From the NCBI RefSeq assembly GCF_947493595.1, contig NZ_CANLRL010000014.1, positions 1 through 48,457 on the forward strand: a stretch of DNA of 48,457 nucleotides, in the 5' to 3' direction. Positions 9,586 through 17,906 of this stretch are shown here, piece by piece (the stretch's first letter is position 1; each line of letters opens with the position of its first letter). The position numbers and the translations under genes are program-made. A model generated the notes under the pieces. The model was given only the letters and a program-made list of their open reading frames with translations. It was not told where the DNA came from and ran no database searches. Origin of the DNA: an uncultured Shimia sp. (lineage in GTDB: Bacteria; Pseudomonadota; Alphaproteobacteria; Rhodobacterales; Rhodobacteraceae).

Positions 9586-9623
9586 GGCGCGCGCATCCCT
9601 TTGGATGGGCGCGCCTTTCTTTT
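9586..9623 (+). terminator. Rho-independent terminator after the aldehyde dehydrogenase
   Basis: A 13-bp stem (GGCGCGCGCATCC / GGATGGGCGCGCC, one mismatch) with a short loop and a T-rich tail, 22 bases after the dehydrogenase stop. Confidence 0.85.
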
Positions 9624-9709
9624 GCAGCGGATTCGTGAAGGCGTGCCAAACGTCACGCCACATCACAGGCGTGCTGTTGGAAGAACTTCAATGTGATTGA
9701 TGGTAAAAG

Positions 9710-9784
9710 TGGCATCCCGTAGGGGAATCGAACCCCTCTTTCCAGGTTGAAAACCTGGCGTCCTAACCGATAGACGAACGGGAC
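9710..9784 (-). tRNA. tRNA-Glu (anticodon TTC), copy 2
   Basis: Read on the minus strand this is a complete 75-base tRNA including encoded CCA. The acceptor arm is GTCCCGT / ACGGGAT, the anticodon stem CCAGG / CCTGG carries loop TTTTCAA (anticodon TTC), and the T arm is GAGGGGTTCGATTCCCC. The first acceptor pair is G1-U72, a wobble. It is identical to the copy 120 bases away. Confidence 0.95.
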
Positions 9785-9829
9785 GCTCTTTTGGGCGCGT
9801 CAGAGGTCAGAAACCCCGTACCCCGCTTC

Positions 9830-9904
9830 TGGCATCCCGTAGGGGAATCGAACCCCTCTTTCCAGGTTGAAAACCTGGCGTCCTAACCGATAGACGAACG
9901 GGAC
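9830..9904 (-). tRNA. tRNA-Glu (anticodon TTC), copy 1
   Basis: Identical in all 75 bases to the neighbouring tRNA-Glu, including CCA and the G1-U72 end pair. On the minus strand this copy comes first, so both probably come from one transcript. The 45-base spacer between them shows no gene. Confidence 0.95.
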
Positions 9905-9975
9905 GCGCTGAAGCGTGAGGCGTATCTAGTGAAACCACGGGGTGGGCGCAAGTGGAAATTTGCGCGACTTCCGGA

Positions 9976-10028
9976 AAATTTTTGGCACCGCGGCGGGGGC
10001 GTTGCCCCCATCGCAGCGGGGCTGCGAT
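9976..10028 (-). terminator. Double-hairpin terminator downstream of recJ
   Basis: On the minus strand two perfect hairpins follow recJ: ATCGCAGC-CCC-GCTGCGAT, then GGGGGC-AAC-GCCCCC. A T-run (AATTTTT) lies about 15 bases further on. The pair fits a transcript end for recJ, though the U-run is not directly adjacent. Confidence 0.6.
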
Positions 10029-10029
10029 T

Positions 10030-10057
10030 CCCCCAGGATATTTAGGGTCAAATGAAG
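10030..10057 (-). repeat. 3'-UTR element CTTCATTTGnCCCnAAATATCC (copy 1)
   Basis: On the minus strand, 6 bases after the recJ stop, the sequence runs CTTCATTTGACCC, TAAATATCC, TGGGGG. A close copy lies 4 bases after another stop codon at 22980-23012, in sense orientation. From memory such tails are widespread in Roseobacter genomes. Confidence 0.65.
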
Positions 10058-10063
10058 TTCGGC

Positions 10064-11809
10064 TCAGGTCCGCGCGGCGTCTTCAAGGCGCAGCTGCACC
10101 GATTGGCGACCGCCCCAGGTGTTGATTTCCAACCGCCCAGCCAAGTGGAAACGCGCGCCGCCGTGCGATTCGAGCGCGGGGCCTAGTGGCGTGTCGTAAG
10201 CCCCAAACGCAATGGCATCGATGCGCGCGCCAAAGCCGTCGCCAAAGGTCAGTTTTAGATGGCTGTCGCCGACCCGTTTTGTGAAACGGATTTCCACATC
10301 CGGAAAGGCAAACCGTGGTGCCGCAGCGCCGGCCCCAAACGGCCCCGCTTTGTCGATGTCATTGATCAGGTCCACCGTTGCGCCGGTGGGCATCAGCAGG
10401 CTGTCGAGTTTGAGGTCTGCGGGGCCGGCGTCACCCGCGCCTTGTTTGGCCAGCAATTCAGACAGGCGTTCCATGGCAGGTTCCAGCTGATCTCGCGCGA
10501 CGCTGAGGCCGGCGGCCATTTTGTGTCCGCCGCCTTTGATCAACAGGCCCTCCGCGGCAAGTTTCTGAATGCTTGCGCCCAGATCAACACCGGAAATAGA
10601 GCGGCCCGAGCCCTTACCCTCGCCATCCTCAAGGCCAATCACCACAGCCGGTCGGTTGGTCGCTTCTTTTAAGCGGGAGGCGACAATGCCAACCACGCCG
10701 GGGTGCCAGCCTTCTCCCGCCGCCCAGACCAGAGGCGCGTCCAAGCCGCGTTCTTCGGCCTGCGCTATTGCTGCGGCGCGCACGGACGCCTCAATGTCGC
10801 GCCGCTCAGTGTTGAGTTCGTCCAAGCGTGCCGCCATGGCCTGGGCTTCCTGAGGGCTGTCAGTGGACAGAAGGCGCGCGCCCAGATCGGCCTGGCCAAT
10901 TCGCCCGCCAGCATTGACCCGTGGTCCCAGAAGGAAACCGAGATGATAGCTGTTGGGGGCAGAATCCATGCGGCTCACATCAGACAAGGCAACCACACCG
11001 GGGCGCTCCCGGCGTGCCATTACTTTGAGGCCTTGGCGCACCAATGCGCGGTTGACGCCAATCAGGGGCGCCACATCGGCCACGGTGCCTAGCGCCACCA
11101 GATCCAGCATGGACATCAGGTCTGGCCCACGTGTGCCATCCGCTTCACGCATTTGCCGGTTGGCTTCCACCAGCATCAAAAACACCACAGAGGCGGCGCA
11201 GAGATGCGCGAGATCGCCACTTTCGTCCTGCCGGTTGGGATTCACCACCGCCACACAATTGGGCAGGGTCTCCCCGCCTAAGTGGTGGTCCAGCACCACC
11301 ACATCCGCGCCTTCGGCCGCCGCAATAGGCCCGTGGCTTAAAGTGCCGCAATCAACACAGACGATCAGGTCATGGGCTTTGGCCAGTTCCGCCATGGCCG
11401 TCTCATTGGGGCCGTAGCCTTCATCAATCCGGTCCGGGACATAGAGCGTGGCTTGCAGGTTCATCTGGCGCAACCAGGTGATCAGAAGGGCAGCGGAGGT
11501 GCCGCCATCCACGTCATAGTCGGCAAAGACCGCGATGCGTTGGCGCGCCTTGACCGCCTGCAAAAATCGCCCTGCGGCGGTCTCCATGTCTTTGATGCTA
11601 CGCGGATCTGGCAACAGATCTACCAGCTTTGGCTCCAGAAAGCTGTTCGCTTCGCCAGCACTCACACCACGCCGTGCCAGCACCGCACAGAGCGCAGGGG
11701 GCAAAGCGGTGTCCTGCGCCAGTTGCTCCGCCGCACGGGTGGTTTCCACATCCGGCCCCACCCAGCGCCGTCCGGTCAGGCTTTCGGAAACACCAAGGAA
11801 GTCAGTCAT
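10064..11809 (-). CDS. recJ: Single-stranded-DNA-specific exonuclease RecJ
   Basis: A 581-residue 5'-3' single-strand exonuclease used in recombination and mismatch repair in the cytoplasm. The DHH catalytic core shows FADYDVDGGTSAALL at about residue 95, IVCVDCGT and the VVLDHHLGG motif that names the family. The DHHA1 part has GEGWHPGVVGIVASRLKE and GGGHKMAAGLSV, and a C-terminal OB-fold region ends in WGGRQSVQLRLEDA. Metal-binding aspartates and histidines are intact and the length is normal. The gene lies downstream of glpX on the same strand, separated by a terminator, so it probably has its own promoter in the 11810-11828 gap or reads through. It is followed by a double hairpin. Confidence 0.95.
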   Translation of the reverse strand: MTDFLGVSESLTGRRWVGPDVETTRAAEQLAQDTALPPALCAVLARRGVSAGEANSFLEPKLVDLLPDPRSIKDMETAAGRFLQAVKARQRIAVFADYDVDGGTSAALLITWLRQMNLQATLYVPDRIDEGYGPNETAMAELAKAHDLIVCVDCGTLSHGPIAAAEGADVVVLDHHLGGETLPNCVAVVNPNRQDESGDLAHLCAASVVFLMLVEANRQMREADGTRGPDLMSMLDLVALGTVADVAPLIGVNRALVRQGLKVMARRERPGVVALSDVSRMDSAPNSYHLGFLLGPRVNAGGRIGQADLGARLLSTDSPQEAQAMAARLDELNTERRDIEASVRAAAIAQAEERGLDAPLVWAAGEGWHPGVVGIVASRLKEATNRPAVVIGLEDGEGKGSGRSISGVDLGASIQKLAAEGLLIKGGGHKMAAGLSVARDQLEPAMERLSELLAKQGAGDAGPADLKLDSLLMPTGATVDLINDIDKAGPFGAGAAAPRFAFPDVEIRFTKRVGDSHLKLTFGDGFGARIDAIAFGAYDTPLGPALESHGGARFHLAGRLEINTWGGRQSVQLRLEDAART

Positions 11810-11828
11810 GTCAGAGCCTTCGTCTTAT

Positions 11829-11853
11829 GAAAAAGCCCGCCAAAAGGCGGGCC
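11829..11853 (-). terminator. Rho-independent terminator after glpX
   Basis: On the minus strand GGCCCGCC-TTTT-GGCGGGC is followed by TTTTTC. It lies between glpX and recJ and would separate their transcripts. Confidence 0.85.
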
Positions 11854-11897
11854 ATCGGGGCACGTTGGCCCAAATCAAACAAGAATGTCTGCGGTGA

Positions 11898-12872
11898 TCA
11901 AGAGGTTTGATCCACTGGCGCACGGTAGGTCATGCGGCGTACGGAACCGGACTTGGAGCGCATCAAAAGCGTCTCGGTTTCGATCCAGCCCGGGGTGCGT
12001 TTGATCGCGGGCAAGAGCGAGCCGCCGGTCACGCCGGTTGCGGCAAAAATCACGTCCTGCGTCACCATCTCGTCACGGGAGTAGATCCGATCCAGATCGG
12101 TGATGCCGGTTTTTGCGGCACGGGCGCGTTCGTCGTCATTGCGGAACACCAGACGGCCCCACATTTGGCCCCCCATGCATTTCAATGCTGCCGCTGCCAG
12201 AACACCTTCAGGGGCGCCGCCACGGCCCATATACATGTCGATGCCGGTCTCTTCCGCTTCGGCACAGTGCATCACACCAGCAACGTCCCCATCGGTGATC
12301 AGGCGGATCGAGGCGCCGGTGGCGCGCACTTCGGCAATCATCTCTTCGTGGCGCGGGCGCTCAAGAATACACAGGGTGATGTCAGAGGTGTCACAGCCTT
12401 TGGCTTTGGCCAATGCCTCAACGCGCTCTTTGGGGCTCATTTCCAACGACACCACGTTTTCCGGGTATCCTGGACCAATGGCCAGTTTGTCCATGTAGGT
12501 GTCTGGCGCGTGCAACATGGAGCCGCGTGGGCCCATGGCAATCACGGTCAGCGCGTTTGGCATGTCTTTGGCGGTCAGCGTGGTGCCTTCCAGAGGGTCC
12601 AGCGCAATGTCCACGCCTGGGCCGTTGCCGTTGCCGACTTCCTCACCGATATAGAGCATTGGCGCTTCGTCGCGTTCACCTTCCCCAATGACCACCACGC
12701 CTGCGATGTCCAAAAGGTTGAGCTGTTCCCGCATCGCATTTACCGCAGCTTGGTCAGCGGCTTTTTCGTCTCCGTTGCCAATCAAGGCAGCGGACGCAAT
12801 GGCAGCCTGTTCCGCAACGCGGGCGAGGCCAAGGGACAACATGCGATCGTGAAATTCCGGCTTCAGCGACAT
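11898..12872 (-). CDS. glpX: Class II fructose-1,6-bisphosphatase
   Basis: A 324-residue class II fructose-1,6-bisphosphatase, which removes the C1 phosphate of fructose-1,6-bisphosphate in gluconeogenesis. Metal and substrate blocks are visible: VVVIGEGERDEAPMLYIGEEVG near residue 65 and VDIALDPLEGTTLTAKDMPNA near residue 90. The tail VIKRTPG / IETETLLMRSKSGSVRRMTYRA is typical of GlpX. The start at 12872 (MSLKPEFHDRML) has AAAAGGA 9 bases upstream; a seven-residue upstream extension is unlikely. In many alphaproteobacteria hom, glpX and recJ are adjacent; here a large surface-protein gene separates hom from glpX. Confidence 0.94.
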   Translation of the reverse strand: MSLKPEFHDRMLSLGLARVAEQAAIASAALIGNGDEKAADQAAVNAMREQLNLLDIAGVVVIGEGERDEAPMLYIGEEVGNGNGPGVDIALDPLEGTTLTAKDMPNALTVIAMGPRGSMLHAPDTYMDKLAIGPGYPENVVSLEMSPKERVEALAKAKGCDTSDITLCILERPRHEEMIAEVRATGASIRLITDGDVAGVMHCAEAEETGIDMYMGRGGAPEGVLAAAALKCMGGQMWGRLVFRNDDERARAAKTGITDLDRIYSRDEMVTQDVIFAATGVTGGSLLPAIKRTPGWIETETLLMRSKSGSVRRMTYRAPVDQTS

Positions 12873-12921
12873 GAAATAAATCCTTTTGAACACGTTTAAG
12901 TCCGCAATAGCGCAGGCCTAA

Positions 12922-12948
12922 CCCCGGCGCAACCTGAGGTCGCCGGGG
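12922..12948 (-). terminator. GC-rich hairpin between the VCBS protein gene and glpX
   Basis: Perfect 8-bp stem CCCCGGCG / CGCCGGGG with an 11-base loop, 20 bases beyond the VCBS protein stop. The T-run is on the plus-strand side, so on the gene's own strand it lacks a U-tail; termination there is uncertain. Confidence 0.4.
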
Positions 12949-12967
12949 TTTTGGGTCAAAACAGAGA

Positions 12968-15337
12968 TCAAACGAAGATGGTCACATCATCCATGACAAA
13001 TTGGTCGCCCAACAGTGGAATTGGCAGCGGGGCGCCGCCACTGGTGGTGAAGACCACACGATCCACCGCGTCAAAAATGATGTCGTCAAACGCGACAAAC
13101 ATTGGTCCGGTGGTGGACAGAACAAAGCTTTCCGACCCGAGGCTGGTGAAAACCTCGATGAATTCAAACACGCCCGGGCTGGTTTCGACGTTCTGGAACG
13201 ACTGATCAAAGGCTTCGACAGTCAGCGTCATGCCTTCCCTCAAGGCCGAAGTGATCTGTGCGCTTTCAAAATCAAAGGTGTCGACAAAGTCGCCGTCCAA
13301 GGTGACGCCGGAACCGCCGGCCACCACCATGGTGCCGCTGGTCGCGCCGTTGGCGACACCTGTGTCCAGCTGACCGCCCCCACGATCTGGACTGAGCTCT
13401 CCAAACACGGTCGAGTCGAAGGTGGCCCAACCTGACGACCATTGTACCCCGCCGGCGGTACCTTCAAAGGAAGTCGCATGCAGCTGGCCCTCGAAATCCA
13501 GCGTCGAAGGCGCTGGCGGCTCGGGATCTCCCCCGTCGCTGCCGCCATCTCCGGTGTCTGGGTCGACGTCGTCGGCGCCATTGATTGTGATCGAAATGCT
13601 GGTGGTGTCACGCGCACCGCTGGGATCGGTTACAGCGACGAGGAAGGTGTCCACCCGCGTGTCACCTCCATTGAGGTTTTGCACCAACTCACTGTCATTG
13701 TTGAGCGCGTAGCTCCAAGTTCCGTCCGGGTTGACTGTCAAAGTGCCAAAGCCGCTGGTGTCGCTGCCCAGAGCCACATAACTCAACGTGTCGTTGGTAT
13801 CCAATTCCGTGACAGTGATGCTGCCCGAAGCAGTGAGCACGTCATCTTCGGTCACCTCACCAACGTCATAGACCGTTCCGGTGATAACGGGCGCATCATT
13901 GGCGCCGTTGACGTCTATGGAAATGGTTGCTGTGTCAAAACCTCCCTTGCCGTCGCTGACAAGAACGTCAAAGGTTTCGGTCTCGGTTTGCCCTTCCGCC
14001 AAGGCTTGAACCGCCGCTGAAGTGTTGTCCAGAACATAGCTCCATGTGCCGTCGTTGGGATCAAGCGCCAAGGTGCCATAGGTGCCAGTGCTGCTGCCAA
14101 CTACGTTATAGGTTAGCGTGTCGTTTTTATCGGCATCGCTGGCCACAACCGCTCCTGACGCGTTTTGCACAGCGCCGTCCTCAGACACGGTGTCATTGTC
14201 GTAGGTGACATCGCTGACAACAGGGGCGTCGTTTGTGCCGTAAATCGTGAGTGAGATGTTGACGGAATCGGTGCCGCCATTGCCGTCGCTGACGTCCACG
14301 GAAATGGTCTCTGACAGGCTTTCGCCAACGCCCAGTTCCTGCACCGCGATTGAGGCATTGTTTAGGGCATAGGTCCACGCGCCGGAGTTTGGATCAATCG
14401 CAAAAGTACCGTAAGCGCCTGCAGCACCCGTGAAAGTAAGGACATCGCTGAGGTCCGGGTCTGAAGCGGACACAACCCCATTCGCCGCGGTCACGGTGTC
14501 TTCATAAAGATCGCCAATGTCATTGGTGACGCCGGTGATTGTGGGGGCGTCATTGGTGCCTGCCACGGTGACGTCAAGTGTTTGGGTTGTGAGATTGCCT
14601 TGGCCGTCGTCTATCACAATGGTGATGGTTGCGGTGTCGTATTCACCCACCGCGAGGTAGTTAAATGCGGTGGTGGGATCAAAACTGTAGCTGTAACTGG
14701 CGCCAATACCCATGCCTTGGGACAGAGGGCTGCTACCAATCAATGTCAAGTCGCCGGATGACGCTGAAACACTTGATACGGTGACGGTGCCGCCATCAAA
14801 ATCATAGGCGTCGAAGGAGATCACAATGGGGGTGTCTTCATTTGTGGCGGCATCGTCGCCTAAAACCAACGCGCCATTGTCGCCGCGAATGTCGAATGTG
14901 TAGTCGTCAAACTGAAGAAACTCGACGCCAAGCAGCGTGTCTATGGCGGTGTCTCCATCCGAGCCATCGATGTCTTTTACATAGAACTTGCTAAACCAGC
15001 CGTGTTCCCAGGAATAGCCGAAGACAGAGCCAGCATAGGCTGCGGTGTCTGCGCCACCCCCCCCGAAGATTTGGTCATATCCTTCACCGCCGGACATGGT
15101 GTCATTTCCGGATCCACCAAAAATTTTGTCGTTGCCACGGCCGCCAGAAATGTCGTCGTTGCCTCGGCCACCAAAGAGATAGTCGTCTCGGTTGCCTCCA
15201 AACAGACTGTCATTGCCAGAGAGACCAATGATTTTTCCTGGCAGGTTGTTGTCTTTCAGCGTGAGGACATCATCTTTCTGCGTGCCGATCACGATCGGTT
15301 TGTTGAACCAATCTAGCCACGAGTTAAACCTTGGCAT
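12968..15337 (-). CDS. RTX/VCBS repeat calcium-binding surface or secreted protein
   Basis: A 789-residue acidic, cysteine-poor protein. Residues about 36-96 hold six RTX nonapeptides (GGxGxDxxx, as in GGRGNDDIS and GGSGNDTMS), which bind calcium. Residues about 150-600 hold a cadherin-like unit and three VCBS repeats, each opening NDAP-ITG-like and carrying a GTWSYALNN-like strand. A Gly/Asp/Pro-rich linker then leads to a C-terminal beta domain starting DFEGQLHATSFEG. No Sec signal is present, so type I secretion is expected, but no transporter is nearby. RTX repeats normally sit near the C terminus; here they are N-terminal. Start 15337 has GGGGGAGAA 4 bases upstream; the further open frame upstream is AT-rich and unlikely to be coding. 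Role inferred: adhesion, biofilm or exoenzyme scaffold. Confidence 0.85.
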   Translation of the reverse strand: MPRFNSWLDWFNKPIVIGTQKDDVLTLKDNNLPGKIIGLSGNDSLFGGNRDDYLFGGRGNDDISGGRGNDKIFGGSGNDTMSGGEGYDQIFGGGGADTAAYAGSVFGYSWEHGWFSKFYVKDIDGSDGDTAIDTLLGVEFLQFDDYTFDIRGDNGALVLGDDAATNEDTPIVISFDAYDFDGGTVTVSSVSASSGDLTLIGSSPLSQGMGIGASYSYSFDPTTAFNYLAVGEYDTATITIVIDDGQGNLTTQTLDVTVAGTNDAPTITGVTNDIGDLYEDTVTAANGVVSASDPDLSDVLTFTGAAGAYGTFAIDPNSGAWTYALNNASIAVQELGVGESLSETISVDVSDGNGGTDSVNISLTIYGTNDAPVVSDVTYDNDTVSEDGAVQNASGAVVASDADKNDTLTYNVVGSSTGTYGTLALDPNDGTWSYVLDNTSAAVQALAEGQTETETFDVLVSDGKGGFDTATISIDVNGANDAPVITGTVYDVGEVTEDDVLTASGSITVTELDTNDTLSYVALGSDTSGFGTLTVNPDGTWSYALNNDSELVQNLNGGDTRVDTFLVAVTDPSGARDTTSISITINGADDVDPDTGDGGSDGGDPEPPAPSTLDFEGQLHATSFEGTAGGVQWSSGWATFDSTVFGELSPDRGGGQLDTGVANGATSGTMVVAGGSGVTLDGDFVDTFDFESAQITSALREGMTLTVEAFDQSFQNVETSPGVFEFIEVFTSLGSESFVLSTTGPMFVAFDDIIFDAVDRVVFTTSGGAPLPIPLLGDQFVMDDVTIFV

Positions 15338-15561
15338 GGCGTTCTCCCCCCAAAAGGACTTTTTGACAAAAGCTAAGCGGATCGCAAACGTTACGACCAA
15401 ATCGTGCAATTTTCCGTGGCAGATCAAACTGTTAAAAACATGTCGATCTCTAGGGCGCACCGAAGCAAGAATCGTCAACCCACTGCCACTCGTTAGAGTG
15501 TAGCGTGGTTTGGTAATAATTCAAAATTTACTATATTTGACGGTATTGCGCGCTTTGGCGA

Positions 15562-16860
15562 TCACACCGCTTCGATGCGTAACGCCACGGGGTCAGCTGC
15601 CATCACACCGGTTTCCCGCATCGCAACCACAGCTGCGTCAAGGTCGGCGCGCTGGGTTTTATGGGTCACGATCAACACCGGCGCATGAGCATCGTCGTGG
15701 CGGGTCTGGCGCATGCGGTCGATGCTGATGCCGTTGTCTCCCAGCGCAGTGGCAATCTTGGCCATGGCACCTGGACGGTCCTCAAGTGCAAGGCGCAGGT
15801 AATAAGGCGCCGGCGAGTTGGACTGTGCCGATTTGGCTGTGGTCAGCATCTCTGCCGGAACACCAAAGGTCGATAGGCGGAAGCCACGCGCGATGTCACA
15901 GACGTCTCCCATAACGGCACTGGCTGTTGGGCCTTCGCCCGCACCGGGGCCACGCAGCACAACCTGCTCCACAGCGTCGCCTTCAATCACCACCATATTG
16001 GTGCCGCCCTGAAGCTGGCCCAATGGGCTGTCTGCAGGCACCAAGCAGGGCGACATGCGCTGTTCCAGTCCGCGGCCAGTCATCTGGGTCACACCCAATA
16101 GCTTGATCTTGAAGCCCAGTTCCGCCGCTTGGTTGATATCCTCAATGGAAATGCGCTGAATGCCTTCCAGCTCCACGCCGTCAAAATCCACTTTGGTGCC
16201 AAAGGCGATGGAGGACAGCAGGGACAGCTTGTGACCGGCGTCGATGCCACCCACGTCGAGATTTGGATCCGCTTCGAGATAGCCCAGCGCATCGGCTTCG
16301 GCAAAAACTTCATCATAGGGCAGGCCCGCATCCTGCATCCGGGTCAGGATGTAGTTGCAGGTGCCGTTCATCACGCCCATGACGCGGGTGATGTCATTGC
16401 CGGCCAGCCCCTCGGTCAGCGCTTTGATCACCGGAATACCACCGGCCACAGCCGCTTCAAACCGGATCACGGCGCCTTTGGCTTCGGCGGTTTCTGCCAG
16501 TGCCTGACCGTGATGCGCCAGCAGTGCCTTGTTGGCGGTGACTACGTCTTTGCCCAATGCCAACGCGGCTTCAATGGCGTCTTTGGCCGCGCCGTCTTCG
16601 CCGCCCATCAGCTCCACAAACACGTCCACATCGTCGCGTTTTGCCAACGCAACCGGATCGTCTTCCCAGGCATAACCCGCCAGCGACACGCCGCGGTCTT
16701 TATCCTTGGAGCGGGCGCTCACTGCACTGATCTCGATCGGGCGGCCTGTGCGGGCGGCCAGTACGTTGGCTTTCTGGCGGATGATTTTCACAACACCCAC
16801 GCCCACGGTGCCCAAGCCGGCAATCCCAAGGCGAAGCGGAGTAGGCTGGGAAGTGGTCAT
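15562..16860 (-). CDS. hom: Homoserine dehydrogenase
   Basis: A 432-residue monofunctional homoserine dehydrogenase, reducing aspartate semialdehyde to homoserine with NAD(P)H, the branch to threonine and methionine. N-terminal Rossmann motif GIAGLGTVGVGVV, then VTANKALLAHHG, the catalytic region GTCNYILTRM and DVGGIDAGHKLSLLSSIAFG with the active-site lysine. A C-terminal ACT domain (YYLRLALEDRPGAMAKIATALGDNGISIDRM) is where threonine usually feeds back. A GAGGTAG ribosome site precedes the ATG. A small lipoprotein gene 94 bases upstream on the same strand may be co-transcribed. Assignment is firm. Confidence 0.95.
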   Translation of the reverse strand: MTTSQPTPLRLGIAGLGTVGVGVVKIIRQKANVLAARTGRPIEISAVSARSKDKDRGVSLAGYAWEDDPVALAKRDDVDVFVELMGGEDGAAKDAIEAALALGKDVVTANKALLAHHGQALAETAEAKGAVIRFEAAVAGGIPVIKALTEGLAGNDITRVMGVMNGTCNYILTRMQDAGLPYDEVFAEADALGYLEADPNLDVGGIDAGHKLSLLSSIAFGTKVDFDGVELEGIQRISIEDINQAAELGFKIKLLGVTQMTGRGLEQRMSPCLVPADSPLGQLQGGTNMVVIEGDAVEQVVLRGPGAGEGPTASAVMGDVCDIARGFRLSTFGVPAEMLTTAKSAQSNSPAPYYLRLALEDRPGAMAKIATALGDNGISIDRMRQTRHDDAHAPVLIVTHKTQRADLDAAVVAMRETGVMAADPVALRIEAV

Positions 16861-16954
16861 GATGGGCTACCTCTATGCAGGAGAGTTGATTTTGTCACTT
16901 TGCCGTTTAGCCGCTCTTTGGGTGCTGTGCAACGCGCGGCGTGATCGGCAAGCG

Positions 16955-17191
16955 CTAAAGATTCTTGGCGCGGTTTTGAAGCCGCGCGCCGCGGGCTTCC
17001 AGCTCGGCCTCGCTGTTTTCTGTCAAGCGGCCTTTTGGCGCTTTGGGCAGCGCATTTTGCGGCAGGATGTCGGGGTAGGGGGCTGCTTCCAATGCCGGAT
17101 CGCTGGTGGCGTCCATGCCCGGGGTTTCCCCACAGGCCGTCAGCGCCCACAATGGCAATAGGGCAAAAGCAAAGGGGCGAACAGGCAACAT
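16955..17191 (-). CDS. Small lipoprotein of unknown function
   Basis: A 78-residue protein with a lipoprotein signal: a short basic start (MLPVRP), a hydrophobic stretch and a lipobox LTAC with the lipidated cysteine at residue 20. The mature part of about 58 residues is Pro/Ala-rich and ends in a charged segment (ENSEAELEARGARLQNRAKN) that may form a helix. It would be anchored to a membrane facing the periplasm. It lies just upstream of hom on the same strand and could share its transcript. The ribosome site is weak. No known function is recognised. Confidence 0.65.
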   Translation of the reverse strand: MLPVRPFAFALLPLWALTACGETPGMDATSDPALEAAPYPDILPQNALPKAPKGRLTENSEAELEARGARLQNRAKNL

Positions 17192-17291
17192 CTCAGGGTC
17201 CGTTTTGGCTTCCCCGCTTTATGACCTATGGCTGTGGGGCCACACAAGCCGTGATCGTACGACGGCAATCATTCCATGCGGGCTTTTAAAC

Positions 17292-17303
17292 GAACGCGTG
17301 TTC
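17292..17303. promoter_or_regulatory. Possible operator between lipoprotein and TetR genes
   Basis: GAACGCGTGTTC has 4-base inverted arms and lies 15 bases upstream of the TetR start. TetR proteins often bind such sites beside their own gene. The match is short and could be chance. Confidence 0.25.
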
Positions 17304-17318
17304 AGATAATTGTAGGCC

Positions 17319-17906
17319 ATGGCACGAACCCAAGGCTCTCATTCCGGCATCACCGGCCCGCGCGTCCGCGATGCGGCGCTCAAACTCTTTGCTCAGCACG
17401 GCTACGCCGCCGTCTCCATGCGACAGATCGCACGGGAAGTGGGGGTACAGGCCGGAGCGCTCTATAACTACACGCCGGACAAGCAGAGCCTGCTGTTTGA
17501 TTTGATGCAGACCCATATGACCGAGCTTCTGGCCGCACGCGGAGAGTTGCCAGACGGGGGCACTCCGACTGAAGCGCTGGAAAACTTCACTCGTCTGCAC
17601 CTGCGGTTTCACTCTGAACGGCCCGATGAAGTCTTCATCGCCTATATGGAACTGCGCAACCTGACGCCGGAAAACTTCGCTAAAATCGAGGAACTCCGCC
17701 GGTCCTATGAGGACGGGTTGGAAGCCATCCTGCGCGCGGGCATCGACAGTGGTGACTTCGAGGTCAGCGATCCCAAGATTGCTACCATGGCGGTGATTGC
17801 CATGCTCACCGGGGTGAACACCTGGTTCCGCGAAGGAGGACGTCTGTCTCTCGCTGAGGTCGAGCAGATTTACTGGGACATGGTGCGCAAGGCAGTGGGC
17901 GTTTAG
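17319..17906 (+). CDS. TetR/AcrR family transcriptional regulator
   Basis: A 195-residue repressor-type regulator. The N-terminal helix-turn-helix reads VRDAALKLFAQHGYAAVSMRQIAREVGVQAGALYNYTPDKQSLLFDLM (residues about 16-65), a textbook TetR DNA-binding domain. The C-terminal all-helical part (LENFTRLHLRFHSERPDEVFIAYMELRNLTPE) forms the ligand and dimer domain and resembles TetR proteins linked to fatty-acid or acyl-CoA genes. Its stop codon overlaps the stop of the convergent MFS gene by four bases (TTAG). No adjacent co-directional target is present; candidates are itself and the divergent lipoprotein-hom unit. Confidence 0.88.
   Translation: MARTQGSHSGITGPRVRDAALKLFAQHGYAAVSMRQIAREVGVQAGALYNYTPDKQSLLFDLMQTHMTELLAARGELPDGGTPTEALENFTRLHLRFHSERPDEVFIAYMELRNLTPENFAKIEELRRSYEDGLEAILRAGIDSGDFEVSDPKIATMAVIAMLTGVNTWFREGGRLSLAEVEQIYWDMVRKAVGV

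Noticed and set aside
13560..14560. Tandem DNA repeats as a mobile or CRISPR-like array
   Set aside because: The similarity is at protein level between VCBS modules of about 100 residues; DNA copies are diverged and there are no spacers.
12968..15337. Partner type I secretion for the RTX protein encoded by the 44.4-kb ABC gene
   Set aside because: That protein lacks ATPase motifs and a peptidase domain, has no membrane-fusion or outer-membrane partner and lies 29 kb away.
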